Source: Mesorhizobium sp. SOD10 (GTDB lineage: Bacteria > Pseudomonadota > Alphaproteobacteria > Rhizobiales > Rhizobiaceae). From it: a stretch of DNA of 64,000 nt. Both the position numbers and the translations under genes were made by a program. Below, piece by piece: positions 38,900-47,465 of this stretch. The notes under the pieces are model-generated. The model was not told where the DNA came from, made no database searches, and was given only the letters and a program-made list of their open reading frames with translations. Position 1 is the first letter of the stretch, and every line of letters starts with the position of its first letter. The stretch lies in contig CCNA01000006.1 of the NCBI GenBank assembly GCA_000824805.1, forward strand, positions 310,001-374,000, written 5' to 3'.

Positions 38900-39838
38900 T
38901 CAGCCCGGCATCAGTCCGTCGATGAAATCCTGTCCGGCATCATGAGGGCGGCTGATGCGGACGGTGTAATTCTGCCCAAGCTTGCCGAACTCGCAGACGA
39001 ACAACGTTTTGTCGCGAGCGCTGAGCCTGGCGTTGAGCTGGGCGTTCTCCTCCAGTTCGATCACCTGGCCTGGCTTGAACGCTGCGAGGTCGCCGAGCGT
39101 CAGCCGCGCTAGCGGCATCGTCGCCTCGAGCCGGACGGTCGAGCGCATAACCTCTTCGGAGAAGCGGGCTCGCCAGTCGAATTCGGTGGTCTCGCCATGC
39201 TCGCCCGTGGTGGCACCGCCGCTGCGCGAGGTAAGCAGCAGGCGTTGCGGGATCATCACCGTGACTGTGCCGCTGTCGGACGGCGTCGACAGGCCATAGA
39301 CGATGCGCACGGCGGCGCCGTCGCGCAACACGCGCCGCCTCGCCTCGTTGCCGGATATTGCTTTCGGCACCGGCAGGCGCAAGTCGAGCGAACGTTTGCC
39401 GGATCCGTTGAGCGCTGCCGCCACCTCCTGGAACACGGTGGTCGCCACATCGGCCTCGATCTGCGACAGGTCGCGCTCGATCGGCGCCACCGGCTGGTCG
39501 GGATCGCCGCCGAACAGGGCGCTCACCATGACGGCGACCGCATGCGCATCCATCACCAGCGTCATGGCGTCGGCCGAGATCGGCGAGGACACGATGGTCA
39601 GCGCAAAAGCATCGCCGGCTCGTGAACGCGCCTCGGGAACGCGGCCGACCTCCACCGCTTGCAGGTCCACGGTCACCGGCGCGCCGAGTTCCGCGGCAAG
39701 CGCCTTCTGCAGCAACGGCAGCGCCCGCTCGGCCATGCCGCGGCCGACGCCGATCACCTGCGCCGCCTCGCCGCTGTCGCCGACGAGTCGCTCGATGATC
39801 AAGGCCCGCGTTTCTGACGGACTGGCCGGACTGGTCAT
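38900..39838 (-). CDS. fliM: Flagellar motor switch protein FliM
   Basis: A 312-residue C-ring protein with a CheC-like middle domain and a C-terminal SpoA domain (LEATMPLARLTLGDLAAFKPG, LEENAQLNARLSARDKTLFVCEFG). The conserved N-terminal LSQxEID CheY-binding peptide of enteric FliM is not evident. This agrees with the divergent FliM proteins of rhizobia and may mean a different mode of CheY contact. It lies between motA and fliN. Confidence 0.9.
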   Translation of the reverse strand: MTSPASPSETRALIIERLVGDSGEAAQVIGVGRGMAERALPLLQKALAAELGAPVTVDLQAVEVGRVPEARSRAGDAFALTIVSSPISADAMTLVMDAHAVAVMVSALFGGDPDQPVAPIERDLSQIEADVATTVFQEVAAALNGSGKRSLDLRLPVPKAISGNEARRRVLRDGAAVRIVYGLSTPSDSGTVTVMIPQRLLLTSRSGGATTGEHGETTEFDWRARFSEEVMRSTVRLEATMPLARLTLGDLAAFKPGQVIELEENAQLNARLSARDKTLFVCEFGKLGQNYTVRISRPHDAGQDFIDGLMPG

Positions 39839-39872
39839 GACGGCAGGCGGCCCTGTCTCGGATGCTGCATGC

Positions 39873-40748
39873 TCAGGCCGCCTTCTTCTCGGCGGTGCCG
39901 GCGCTCATGGTGCTTTGCTCCACCGCATCGATCGTCGGACGTTCGTAGGAGGATATGGTCTTGCGGCCGAATTCGATCGCCACCTGCGGCAGGGCGCCGT
40001 TCATATACGCAAGCAGCGTCTGTTTGACGATGATGTAGAGGCGGTTCCTCTTCTCGCGCACCGTCTTGATCTTGGTGGCGACCGGACCGACCACCGCATA
40101 GGACAGGAAGATGCCGAGGAAGGTTCCGACGAGTGCCGCGCCGATCAGGCCACCGAGGATTTCCGGCGACTGGTCCAGCGCGCCCATCGCCTTCACCACG
40201 CCGAGCACGGCCGCCACGATGCCCAGCGCCGGCAGGCCGTCGCCGACCGCCACCATCGCGTGGTAGGCCTTCAGCTTGTCGGTGCGGATCGTCTGGATCT
40301 CTTCGTCCATCAGCGCCTCGATCTCATGCGAGCGGGCATTGCCGATGATGATGATGCGGCAGTAGTCGCAGATGAAATTCGTCAGGTCATGGTTCTTGAG
40401 CACGGTCGGGAAGGCCTGGAAGATCGCCGACTCTTCCGGATTGTCGATATGCGCCTCGACCTCGCTGCGCGACTTCGAGCGCAGTTCGCGCATCAGGCTG
40501 TGCAACACGCCCAGTGTCTCGAGGTAGTCGCGTTCCTTCGGCACCGCCTGCTTGAAGGCTTCCAGAATGCCCTTGCCGGTGTCCTTGACCGTCTTCATCG
40601 GATTGGCGACGAGGAAGGTGCCGAGCGCCGCGCCGCAGATCACCACCGCTTCCCACGGCTGCAGCAATACATGCAGATGCCCGCCCATGGCCATGAAGCC
40701 GCCGAGAACGCAGCCGAGCGTCACCACAAGTCCGATCAGAATGCCCAC
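39873..40748 (-). CDS. motA: Flagellar motor stator protein MotA
   Basis: A 291-residue proton-channel stator with four membrane segments. The first is [21 protein letters not shown] and the last pair surrounds [21 protein letters not shown] and [21 protein letters not shown]. The cytoplasmic loop ([19 protein letters not shown]) should contact FliG. Its partner MotB is encoded at 56272, in a different operon. It is the first gene of the minus-strand operon served by the promoter at 40781-40816. Confidence 0.95.
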   Translation of the reverse strand: MGILIGLVVTLGCVLGGFMAMGGHLHVLLQPWEAVVICGAALGTFLVANPMKTVKDTGKGILEAFKQAVPKERDYLETLGVLHSLMRELRSKSRSEVEAHIDNPEESAIFQAFPTVLKNHDLTNFICDYCRIIIIGNARSHEIEALMDEEIQTIRTDKLKAYHAMVAVGDGLPALGIVAAVLGVVKAMGALDQSPEILGGLIGAALVGTFLGIFLSYAVVGPVATKIKTVREKRNRLYIIVKQTLLAYMNGALPQVAIEFGRKTISSYERPTIDAVEQSTMSAGTAEKKAA

Positions 40749-40780
40749 GACAGGTCCTTCCGCATGTCACGTCGTGGAGC

Positions 40781-40816
40781 AGGGATAGTCCCCTTGCCTT
40801 GTGTGAGGCTTGAATC
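40781..40816 (-). promoter_or_regulatory. Candidate Rem-type promoter of the motA operon
   Basis: Read on the minus strand: GATTCAAG, three bases, CACACAAG, exactly ten bases, then TATCCCT. The two CAAG-ending half-sites start 11 bp apart. It lies 33 bases upstream of motA and stands back to back with the DUF1217 promoter, only 14 bases away. The same layout occurs at four other operon heads in this window. Assignment to Rem is inference from PhoB-type site geometry. Confidence 0.6.
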
Positions 40817-40830
40817 GAAGGCAGCGGACG

Positions 40831-40866
40831 CGATTCAGCTTCGCGCAAGGAAGTGACGCTATCGTG
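40831..40866 (+). promoter_or_regulatory. Candidate Rem-type promoter of the DUF1217-flgF-fliI operon
   Basis: A weak upstream copy CGATTCAG (40831) is followed 11 bp later by CGCGCAAG (40842-40849), ten bases, then TATCGTG (40860-40866). It lies 30 bases upstream of the TTG start of the DUF1217 gene. The box agrees with those before flgB, fliF, flgE and motA. Confidence 0.6.
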
Positions 40867-40896
40867 CAGGGATAGCTTCGGCCGGAGGCATGCCCT

Positions 40897-42018
40897 TTGC
40901 TTAGTACCTATACCAGCTATCGGTTGATCGCCAAAGACATCCCCAAGTCTATCGCCCGCATCGAGCAGCAGCCGACGGTCGATCGCGACACCCAATACTA
41001 TCTGGCCAACATCACCAAGGTGAAATCGATCGACGATTTCGTCAACAACGACCGCCTGTTCAAATATGCCATGAAGGCCTACGGGCTGGAGGACATGGAC
41101 TATGCCAAGGCCTTCATGGTCAAGGCGCTGAAGGAAGGCGTCTCCGACCCCAACAGCTTCGCCAACAAGCTGACGGACAAGCGCTACGCCCAGTTCGTCA
41201 GCGCCTTCAACTTCGCGGCGGACGGCGCCGATGCGACGGTCTACAACCCGGCGCAGCAGCTGGTCACGAAGAACTACGCCATGCAGGCTGAGATCGCCGG
41301 TCTCGATCCGGATTCGGATTATGTGAAGGGCGAGACGACATACTATCTCGCCAACATCACCAAGGTGAAATCGGTCGACGATTTGATGTCGAACAATCGG
41401 CTGTACACCTACGCACTGGCCGCGTTCGGTCTCGACTCCGCCACCGAAGACAAAGACCTGATCAGGCAGGTCCTCGAGGGCGGCGTGCGCGACCCCGACA
41501 GCGTCGCCAACAAGCAGACCAACAAAGCCTATGCCGGACTGGCCGCGGCCCTCAATTTCGAGCAGTATGGCGAAAACGCCACCACCTACGTGCCGGCGCA
41601 GCAGCCGACCGTCGACAAATACCTGCGCCAGACATTGGAAGAGGACGCCGGCCAGACCAACGAGGGTGTTCGGCTGGCGCTCTATTTCCAGCGCAAGGCA
41701 CCCGACATCACCAGCTGGTACGACGTGCTGGCCGACACTGCACTTGCCAGCGTGGTGCGTACCGCGCTCGGCCTGCCGGATTCCTTCGCAACCGCCGACA
41801 TCGACAAGCAGGCGCAGTTGTTCGAGCAGAAGCTCGACATCAAGGACTTCACCGACCCGGACAAGCTCAGCAAATTCCTGACCCGCTTCACCAGCATGTA
41901 CGAGATTGCCCATCCGACCTCGACGGCGGTGACATCGGTCAGCGTGCTCTTCGCGCAACCGACCACTGTCGGCATCTCCACCGATCTGATGATGGCCATG
42001 CAGCAGTTGAAGTTCTGA
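40897..42018 (+). CDS. DUF1217-family flagellar-cluster protein (TTG start)
   Basis: A 373-residue protein of the DUF1217 family, found almost only in rhizobial flagellar loci. The start is TTG at 40897, preceded by GGAGG with an 8-base spacer. It contains repeated units: YYLANITKVKSIDDF (about residues 34-48), YYLANITKVKSVDDL (about 148-162) and a diverged third unit near APDITSWYDVLADTALAS. It has no signal peptide and is soluble. It leads the operon with flgF and fliI, 7 bases before flgF. Its function is not established. The position suggests a flagellar structural or export role. Confidence 0.85.
   Translation: MLSTYTSYRLIAKDIPKSIARIEQQPTVDRDTQYYLANITKVKSIDDFVNNDRLFKYAMKAYGLEDMDYAKAFMVKALKEGVSDPNSFANKLTDKRYAQFVSAFNFAADGADATVYNPAQQLVTKNYAMQAEIAGLDPDSDYVKGETTYYLANITKVKSVDDLMSNNRLYTYALAAFGLDSATEDKDLIRQVLEGGVRDPDSVANKQTNKAYAGLAAALNFEQYGENATTYVPAQQPTVDKYLRQTLEEDAGQTNEGVRLALYFQRKAPDITSWYDVLADTALASVVRTALGLPDSFATADIDKQAQLFEQKLDIKDFTDPDKLSKFLTRFTSMYEIAHPTSTAVTSVSVLFAQPTTVGISTDLMMAMQQLKF
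40996..41383 (+). repeat. Internal 43-base repeat in the DUF1217 gene
   Basis: Bases 40996-41038 and 41341-41383 agree at 41 of 43 positions and encode the same peptide motif (YYLANITKVKS). The third protein repeat is not conserved at the DNA level. Such identity points to recent duplication or gene conversion within the gene. Confidence 0.8.
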
Positions 42019-42025
42019 GAAGATC

Positions 42026-42748
42026 ATGCAGGACAGTCTTTACGTTGCCCTCTCCTCTCAGATCGCCCTCGAGCGTCGCCTCGACACCATCGCCGACAAC
42101 GTCGCTAACGCCTCGACCATCGGCTTTCGCGCCACCGGCGTGAAGTTCGAGGACGTGGTCTCGGGCACCGGGCCAAGATCGGTGTCCTTCGCCTCCTCCG
42201 GCAAGACCTATCTTTCCGGCGCGCATGGCGCTCTGACCGAAACCGGCAACCCGTTCGACTTCGCCATCCAGGGCGACGCATGGTTCGCCATCGAGACGCC
42301 CGCCGGCACGGTGATGACGCGCGATGGCCGCTTCTCCATGAACGAGAACGGCGAGCTGATGTCGATCGAAGGCTACCCGGTGCTGGATGGCGGCGGCGCT
42401 CCGATCCAGCTCGATCCGCGCAACGGCCCGCCCAAGGCAGGCGCCGACGGCTCGCTCAGGCAGAACGACCAATTGGTCGGCGCGATCGGCCTCTATAATT
42501 TCGACCCCGGCGAGAATTTCGTCCGCTATGGGAATTCGGGAATCGTTCCGGCGCGCACGCCCGAGCCCGTCACCGATCGCTCGGACGTCGGTGTCGCTCA
42601 AGGGTTCCTGGAAGAATCGAACGTCAACCCGGTGCTGGAAATGACCCGGCTGATCCAGGTGCAACGCGCTTTCGAGAACACGGCGGCGCTGATGCGGCAG
42701 ACCGATTCCTCCACCGACGACGCGATCAAGACGCTCGGCTCGAAGTGA
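42026..42748 (+). CDS. flgF: Flagellar proximal rod protein FlgF
   Basis: A 240-residue rod protein. The flagellar rod N-terminus (LYVALSSQIALERRLDTIADNVANASTIGF, read in two parts) and the C-terminal VQRAFENTAALMRQTDSSTDDAI motif are present. It follows the DUF1217 gene by 7 bases. Secreted through the flagellar export gate, it forms part of the proximal rod together with FlgB and FlgC. Confidence 0.93.
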   Translation: MQDSLYVALSSQIALERRLDTIADNVANASTIGFRATGVKFEDVVSGTGPRSVSFASSGKTYLSGAHGALTETGNPFDFAIQGDAWFAIETPAGTVMTRDGRFSMNENGELMSIEGYPVLDGGGAPIQLDPRNGPPKAGADGSLRQNDQLVGAIGLYNFDPGENFVRYGNSGIVPARTPEPVTDRSDVGVAQGFLEESNVNPVLEMTRLIQVQRAFENTAALMRQTDSSTDDAIKTLGSK

Positions 42749-42752
42749 CGGC

Positions 42753-44159
42753 ATGGCGACCGGATCGTCCCTGTTGCGCGCTGCCGAGAGCCTGGCGGAA
42801 ACCGGACGGACCGACAGGCTGGCCGCGCTCGAACGCGTCTGGCGGCGGTTCGACGATCCGCAGGCGCTGCTGGCGCGCGGCGGCCGCATCGCCGAGATAT
42901 CGCCGACGCATTACAAGGTTCGCGGCCTGTCCGGAATTGCCAGGCTGGGCGACATCGTCGAGCAGCGCGGCAAGGCCGGCGCGCGACGTGGCGAGATCGT
43001 CAAGATCTCCAGCGACGAGGTGGTGGTCGCGCCCTTCGAAGGCAGCGCCGATGCCGGCATCGGCGACGCCGTCTTCCGCCGCGGCCCGCTAACGGTCACC
43101 CCGCATACCTCCTGGCGCGGGCGCGCCATCGACGCCCTGACCCGGGTCATTGACGGCGGCCCGCCGCTGATCAGGCCGAATGCGGCCGAGGTCGCGCATG
43201 GCGCGACGCCCGGCGCCTTGTCGCGCCAGCGCGTCGGCACCGGTTTCCTCACCGGCGTGAGGGTGATCGACATCTTCACCCCGCTTTGCTTCGGCCAGCG
43301 GCTCGGCATCTTCGCCGGTTCCGGCGTCGGCAAGTCGACGCTGCTAGCCATGCTCGCCGGCGCCGAGGCTTTTGATACGGTGGTCGTGGCGCTGATCGGC
43401 GAGCGTGGCCGCGAGGTGCGCGAGTTCCTCGAGGATACGATCGGCGCCGAGAGCATGGCCAAGACCGTCGCCGTCGTCGCCACCAGCGACGAAAGCGCCA
43501 TGATGCGTCGCCGCGCGCCCGACACCGCCATGTGCGTGGCCGAGCACTTCCGCGACCAGGGCCATCGCGTGCTCCTGGTGCTGGATTCCATCACCCGTTT
43601 TGCGCATGCGCTGCGCGAGGTGGCGACCGGAACCGGCGAGCCGCCGGTCGCGCGCGGCTATCCGGCCTCGGTCTTCACCGACCTGCCGAAGCTGCTCGAA
43701 CGCGCCGGGCCTGGAGCCGAGGGGAAAGGTTCGATCACCGCCATCATTTCCGTGCTGGTGGACGGCGACGACCACAATGATCCGGTCGCCGATTCGGTGC
43801 GCGGCATTCTCGACGGCCATGTCGTGCTCGACCGAGCGCTCGCCGAGCAGGGCCGCTATCCGCCGGTCAATCCGCTGTCGTCGATCTCGCGCCTTGCCGA
43901 CAAGGCCTGGAGCGCCGAGCAGCGCATGCTGGTGACGAAGCTGAAATCGATGATCGCGCGCTTCGAGGACACGCGCGACATCCGCCTGCTGGGCGCTTAC
44001 CAGAGCGGCGCCGACGCCGAGCTCGACAATGCGGTGCGCCAGGTCCCGCTGATCTACGAGGCGCTCACGCAATCGCCGAGGGACCGCGCATCGGCCGATC
44101 CGTTCGCCGACCTCGCCCGCCATCTCAAGGGGAAGCTGAATGGCGATCAAGGAGACTGA
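42753..44159 (+). CDS. fliI: Flagellum-specific ATPase FliI
   Basis: A 468-residue ATPase that drives export substrates toward the flagellar gate. The Walker A motif is FAGSGVGKSTLL, and Walker B is in VLLVLDSITRFAHALREV. GERGREVREFLED and the ATPase-family ARGYPASVFTDLPKLLERAG are also present. It starts 4 bases after flgF and its end overlaps the next gene by 20 bases. FliH, its usual partner, is probably the fliH-like gene at 55646. A typical fliJ is not recognised next to it. Confidence 0.95.
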   Translation: MATGSSLLRAAESLAETGRTDRLAALERVWRRFDDPQALLARGGRIAEISPTHYKVRGLSGIARLGDIVEQRGKAGARRGEIVKISSDEVVVAPFEGSADAGIGDAVFRRGPLTVTPHTSWRGRAIDALTRVIDGGPPLIRPNAAEVAHGATPGALSRQRVGTGFLTGVRVIDIFTPLCFGQRLGIFAGSGVGKSTLLAMLAGAEAFDTVVVALIGERGREVREFLEDTIGAESMAKTVAVVATSDESAMMRRRAPDTAMCVAEHFRDQGHRVLLVLDSITRFAHALREVATGTGEPPVARGYPASVFTDLPKLLERAGPGAEGKGSITAIISVLVDGDDHNDPVADSVRGILDGHVVLDRALAEQGRYPPVNPLSSISRLADKAWSAEQRMLVTKLKSMIARFEDTRDIRLLGAYQSGADAELDNAVRQVPLIYEALTQSPRDRASADPFADLARHLKGKLNGDQGD

Positions 44160-44925
44160 GCTCCAATATACCGAGCGCATGTTGCGCGACAGGCTTGCCG
44201 AGGCCGAGGCGGCGGAGAGGGCCGAAGCCGACGCGGCAAGGACTGCCAAAGACAAGGCCGCGCATGCCAAGACACAAAAGACAGCGGCTCTCCTGACCAG
44301 AGCCGACAGGCCGCATCCGCGGACACCCACCGCTGGGACTGCCGATGTCGTGCAGGCCAGCCGCGATTCCTTGCTCGACGGGCTCTTTCCCCGCACCGAA
44401 TGGCCGGAGCCGCCGAAAGCCCAGTTCCCGCGCCTGGCCGACAGGAGCGCCGACCGCCGCAGCGATTTCGTCATCGCTGCGCTCGGCATCACGCTCGGCC
44501 TGATCTGCGCGTTGTTTCCCTGGTACATTTTCTTCAACCAGGAGCAGTTCGGCGTTCAGGCCATCAAGTTCGGCGGCAGCGGCAGCAATGCCGGGCGCGA
44601 GGGCGGCGGCGTCGTGGCCGAACGCAGCGGGCCGCTGACGGCCAAGGATGTTCCCAATGCCGATATCGACCTCTTTGCCACCGGAACGGTTGAGGACGAC
44701 CCCGCGCCGCCGCCCGGCGACCAGCCGTTTCCCGCCGCCGCTTCGGAATTCAAGATGGTGCATGTCGCCAACGGCCGCGCCATGATCGAGGACGATACCG
44801 GTCTGTGGCTCGTCCAACGCGGCTCGGTCCTGCCCGATTCCAGCCGCGTCGCCTCGATCGAGCAGCGCGGCGGCAAGTGGGTGATCGTCACCAGCACCGA
44901 CAAGGTAATCCAGCTCTCCAAGTAA
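44140..44925 (+). CDS. Single-pass membrane protein of the flagellar cluster, function unknown
   Basis: A 261-residue protein I cannot name. Residues 1-60 are charged and helical (RLAEAEAAERAEADAARTAK), likely a coiled coil. One membrane helix lies near residues 110-130 (FVIAALGITLGLICALFPWYIFF). The outer part is Gly/Pro-rich and ends in a compact domain (IEDDTGLWLVQRGSVLPDSSRV). Orientation should put the C-terminus in the periplasm. It overlaps fliI by 20 bases, at the position where fliJ often lies. It may be a fliJ-region rhizobial protein, but that is weak inference. Confidence 0.75.
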   Translation: MAIKETELQYTERMLRDRLAEAEAAERAEADAARTAKDKAAHAKTQKTAALLTRADRPHPRTPTAGTADVVQASRDSLLDGLFPRTEWPEPPKAQFPRLADRSADRRSDFVIAALGITLGLICALFPWYIFFNQEQFGVQAIKFGGSGSNAGREGGGVVAERSGPLTAKDVPNADIDLFATGTVEDDPAPPPGDQPFPAAASEFKMVHVANGRAMIEDDTGLWLVQRGSVLPDSSRVASIEQRGGKWVIVTSTDKVIQLSK

Positions 44926-44950
44926 TGGCGCCGGGCCATGCGGCCCGCCC

Positions 44951-44986
44951 CGCGCAAGGTCCGCGCAAGACTGGCCGCCTAGTCTT
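44951..44986 (+). promoter_or_regulatory. Candidate Rem-type promoter of the flgB operon
   Basis: Two identical CGCGCAAG boxes (44951-44958 and 44962-44969) start exactly 11 bp apart. Ten bases follow, then TAGTCTT (44980-44986). This is the clearest instance in the window. GCGCAAGACT and AGTCTTGTGC also form a near-perfect palindrome around the spacer. The flgB start codon is 24 bases downstream. Confidence 0.65.
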
Positions 44987-45010
44987 GTGCGTACTCGCCC
45001 GGGAGATTCC

Positions 45011-45391
45011 ATGGAACCCGTAAATCTTTTCGATCTCGCCACGCGGCAGTCGCAATGGCTGGCCGTGCGCCAGTCGGCGATTGCCTCCAACATCGCCAAT
45101 GCCAATACGCCGGGCTACACCGCCAACGACGTGGAGCCCTTCGAAAAGGTTCTCGACCGGACCGCAGTGACGCTTGCCGCCACGCAGGCCGGCCATCTCG
45201 GTGCCGAAACGGCCAATGCCGGCTTCAACGTCAAGCCGGAGGATCCTGAGGGCGCGATCATGCCGTCGAAGAACACCGTGGTTCTCGAACAGGAGCTGAT
45301 GAAGGCGGGCGAGGTCCGCCGCTCCTTCGAGCTCAACACGGCGATCGTCAAGGCCTTCCATTCGATGATGACGATGGTGGTGAAGAGCTGA
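45011..45391 (+). CDS. flgB: Flagellar proximal rod protein FlgB
   Basis: A 126-residue rod protein with the family start ([31 protein letters not shown], read in parts) and the C-terminal helix [22 protein letters not shown]. The ATG at 45011 follows GGGAG; the upstream in-frame ATG at 44987 is only one base past the -10 element and is rejected. It is the first gene of the long flgB-fliP operon and ends 2 bases before flgC. Confidence 0.93.
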   Translation: MEPVNLFDLATRQSQWLAVRQSAIASNIANANTPGYTANDVEPFEKVLDRTAVTLAATQAGHLGAETANAGFNVKPEDPEGAIMPSKNTVVLEQELMKAGEVRRSFELNTAIVKAFHSMMTMVVKS

Positions 45392-45393
45392 CC

Positions 45394-45810
45394 ATGGACG
45401 CCCTCACCGCAGCCCTCAAAGTCGCGGCCTCCGGCCTTGGCGCCCAGTCGGAGCGCCTGCGCGTGGTCTCGGAAAACCTCGCCAACGCCCAGTCGACCGG
45501 CAGCACGCCGGGCGCAGATCCCTACCGCCGCAAGACGATCACCTTCCAGTCCGAGGTCGACCGCGCGACCGGCGGTTCGCTGGTGGAAGTCAGCGCGATC
45601 TCCCGCGATCCTTCGGACTTCCCGATCGAGTTCCAGCCCGGCAACGAAGCCGCCGACGACAAAGGGTACGTCAAGATGCCCAACGTCAACACGTTGGTCG
45701 AAATGGCCGACATGAGCGAGGCGAACCGCTCCTATGAAGCCAACCTGCAGGTCATCAAGCAGGCTCGCGATCTGATTTCCATGACCATCGACCTGATGAG
45801 GAACCAGTAA
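45394..45810 (+). CDS. flgC: Flagellar proximal rod protein FlgC
   Basis: A 138-residue rod protein. [29 protein letters not shown] at the start and the C-terminal [24 protein letters not shown] are the FlgC signatures. Its TAA overlaps the fliE ATG by one base. Length is normal. Confidence 0.95.
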   Translation: MDALTAALKVAASGLGAQSERLRVVSENLANAQSTGSTPGADPYRRKTITFQSEVDRATGGSLVEVSAISRDPSDFPIEFQPGNEAADDKGYVKMPNVNTLVEMADMSEANRSYEANLQVIKQARDLISMTIDLMRNQ

Positions 45811-46139
45811 TGATCGGCGGTATCGGGGCAATACAATTCAAGACGGCAGTCGATGGAGCGGAGCAGGCTTCACCGGGTCTGCTGCAGGGCGGCATCGGAA
45901 CGCAGGCAAGCGAAAGCGTCGGCAGCAGCTTCGCCGAAGTCCTCAGCCACGCCGCGACGAAAACGGTCAACACGCTGCAGAACGCCGAGCAGATGTCGAT
46001 CCAGGCGCTGAAGGGCGATGCAGACACGCGCCAGGTGGTCGATGCGGTGCTGAGCGCCCAGCAGGCGCTGCAGACCACCATCGCCATCCGCGACAAGGTC
46101 GTCTCGGCCTATCTCGAAATCAGTCGCATGAGTATCTAG
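45810..46139 (+). CDS. fliE: Flagellar hook-basal body protein FliE
   Basis: A 109-residue adaptor between the MS ring and the rod. The second half reads FAEVLSHAATKTVNTLQNAEQMSIQA and VVDAVLSAQQALQTTIAIRDKVVSAYLEI, the conserved FliE region. Its start overlaps flgC by one base, and it precedes flgG by 9 bases. Confidence 0.93.
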   Translation: MIGGIGAIQFKTAVDGAEQASPGLLQGGIGTQASESVGSSFAEVLSHAATKTVNTLQNAEQMSIQALKGDADTRQVVDAVLSAQQALQTTIAIRDKVVSAYLEISRMSI

Positions 46140-46148
46140 GACCGCGTC

Positions 46149-46937
46149 ATGAAAGCCCTTGCCATCGCCGCCACCGGCATGAACGCCCAGCAGACCAACC
46201 TGGAAGTCATCGCCAACAACATCGCCAACATCAACACCACCGGCTACAAGCGGGCGCGGGCCGAATTCTCCGACCTGCTCTACCAGGTCGACCGCACGCA
46301 GGGCGTGCCCAACCGCTCCAACACCTCGCTGGTGCCGGAAGGCGTCTCGATCGGTCTTGGCGTCAAGACGACGGCGGTGCGCAACGTTCACACGCAGGGC
46401 GAGCTGGCCAGCACCGGCAACAGTTTCGACCTGGCCTTGACCGGCAGGGGCTGGTTCCAGATCCAGGGAGCCGACGGCGGCACGCTCTACTCGCGCGCCG
46501 GCGCCTTCAACACCAACGCCACCGGGCAGCTGGTGACCGTCGACGGCGCCGAGGTCATTCCGGCCATCACCGTGCCGACCGACGCGGTTGAAGTCATCGT
46601 CAACAAGACCGGCCAGGTCTTTGCCCGCCTGGACGGTCAGACGAACTTGCAGTTGCTCGGCCAGCTTCAGATCGCCAACTTCGCCAACGAGGCGGGCCTG
46701 GCGCCGCTCGGCGACAACCTCTTCCAGGAGACGGCTGCCTCAGGCCCGGCCAATGTCGGCGTGCCTGGCGACCCCGGCTTCGCCACGATCCAGCAGGGCT
46801 ACCTCGAATCCTCCAACGTCGATCCGGTCAAGGAAATCACCGAGCTGATCTCGGCGCAGCGTGCCTACGAAATGAACTCCAAGGTCATCCAGGCCGCCGA
46901 CGACATGGCCTCGGTGGTCTCCAAGAACATCAGGTAA
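46149..46937 (+). CDS. flgG: Flagellar distal rod protein FlgG
   Basis: A 262-residue distal rod protein. The N-terminal [33 protein letters not shown], the G-specific extension [11 protein letters not shown] and the C-terminal [23 protein letters not shown] are all present. Length is standard. It is followed by flgA after 6 bases. Confidence 0.96.
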   Translation: MKALAIAATGMNAQQTNLEVIANNIANINTTGYKRARAEFSDLLYQVDRTQGVPNRSNTSLVPEGVSIGLGVKTTAVRNVHTQGELASTGNSFDLALTGRGWFQIQGADGGTLYSRAGAFNTNATGQLVTVDGAEVIPAITVPTDAVEVIVNKTGQVFARLDGQTNLQLLGQLQIANFANEAGLAPLGDNLFQETAASGPANVGVPGDPGFATIQQGYLESSNVDPVKEITELISAQRAYEMNSKVIQAADDMASVVSKNIR

Positions 46938-46943
46938 CGGACG

Positions 46944-47465
46944 ATGGCCGCCCCGATCTCCTCCGCACTTCGTCGCGCCGCGCTGGCCACCGTCCTGGTG
47001 ACCGCCGGCATGCCGGCTTTCGCGCAGGATACGGCCGGTCAATTGGCAAACCAGATCGCAGCCGGCCAGCCCGCCGGCGAGGCCGTGCTGATCCCCAACC
47101 GGGTCATCTATCCCGGCGAGACCATCGAGTTTGCCTCGCTCAAGCAGGTGACGCTCATCCCCGGCAAGCACAAGCCCGACGGCATGGCGACGCGCTCCGA
47201 GGAGCTTCAGGGCAAGGTCGCCAAGCGCACGCTTCTGCCCGGCCGCTACATCCCGGTCACCGCCATCCGCGACGCCTGGCTGGTCGAGCAGGGCGCTTCG
47301 GTGCAGGTCTATTTCACCGCCGGCGCGCTGACCATTTCGGCGGCCGGCGTCACGCTGCAACCCGGTGCTGCCGGCGACCAGATCAAGATCCGCAACATCG
47401 ACAGCGGCAAAATCATCTCGGGCACGGTGATGGCCGACGGCACCATCAAGGTCGGCGCTTCGTGA
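46944..47465 (+). CDS. flgA: Flagellar P-ring assembly chaperone FlgA
   Basis: A 173-residue periplasmic protein with a Sec signal peptide (cleavage after AFA, about residue 27). The SAF-type C-terminal domain has LLPGRYIPVTAIRDAWLVEQGASVQVYF, read in two parts. It helps FlgI assemble the P ring and lies directly before flgI, whose ATG overlaps its TGA. Confidence 0.93.
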   Translation: MAAPISSALRRAALATVLVTAGMPAFAQDTAGQLANQIAAGQPAGEAVLIPNRVIYPGETIEFASLKQVTLIPGKHKPDGMATRSEELQGKVAKRTLLPGRYIPVTAIRDAWLVEQGASVQVYFTAGALTISAAGVTLQPGAAGDQIKIRNIDSGKIISGTVMADGTIKVGAS

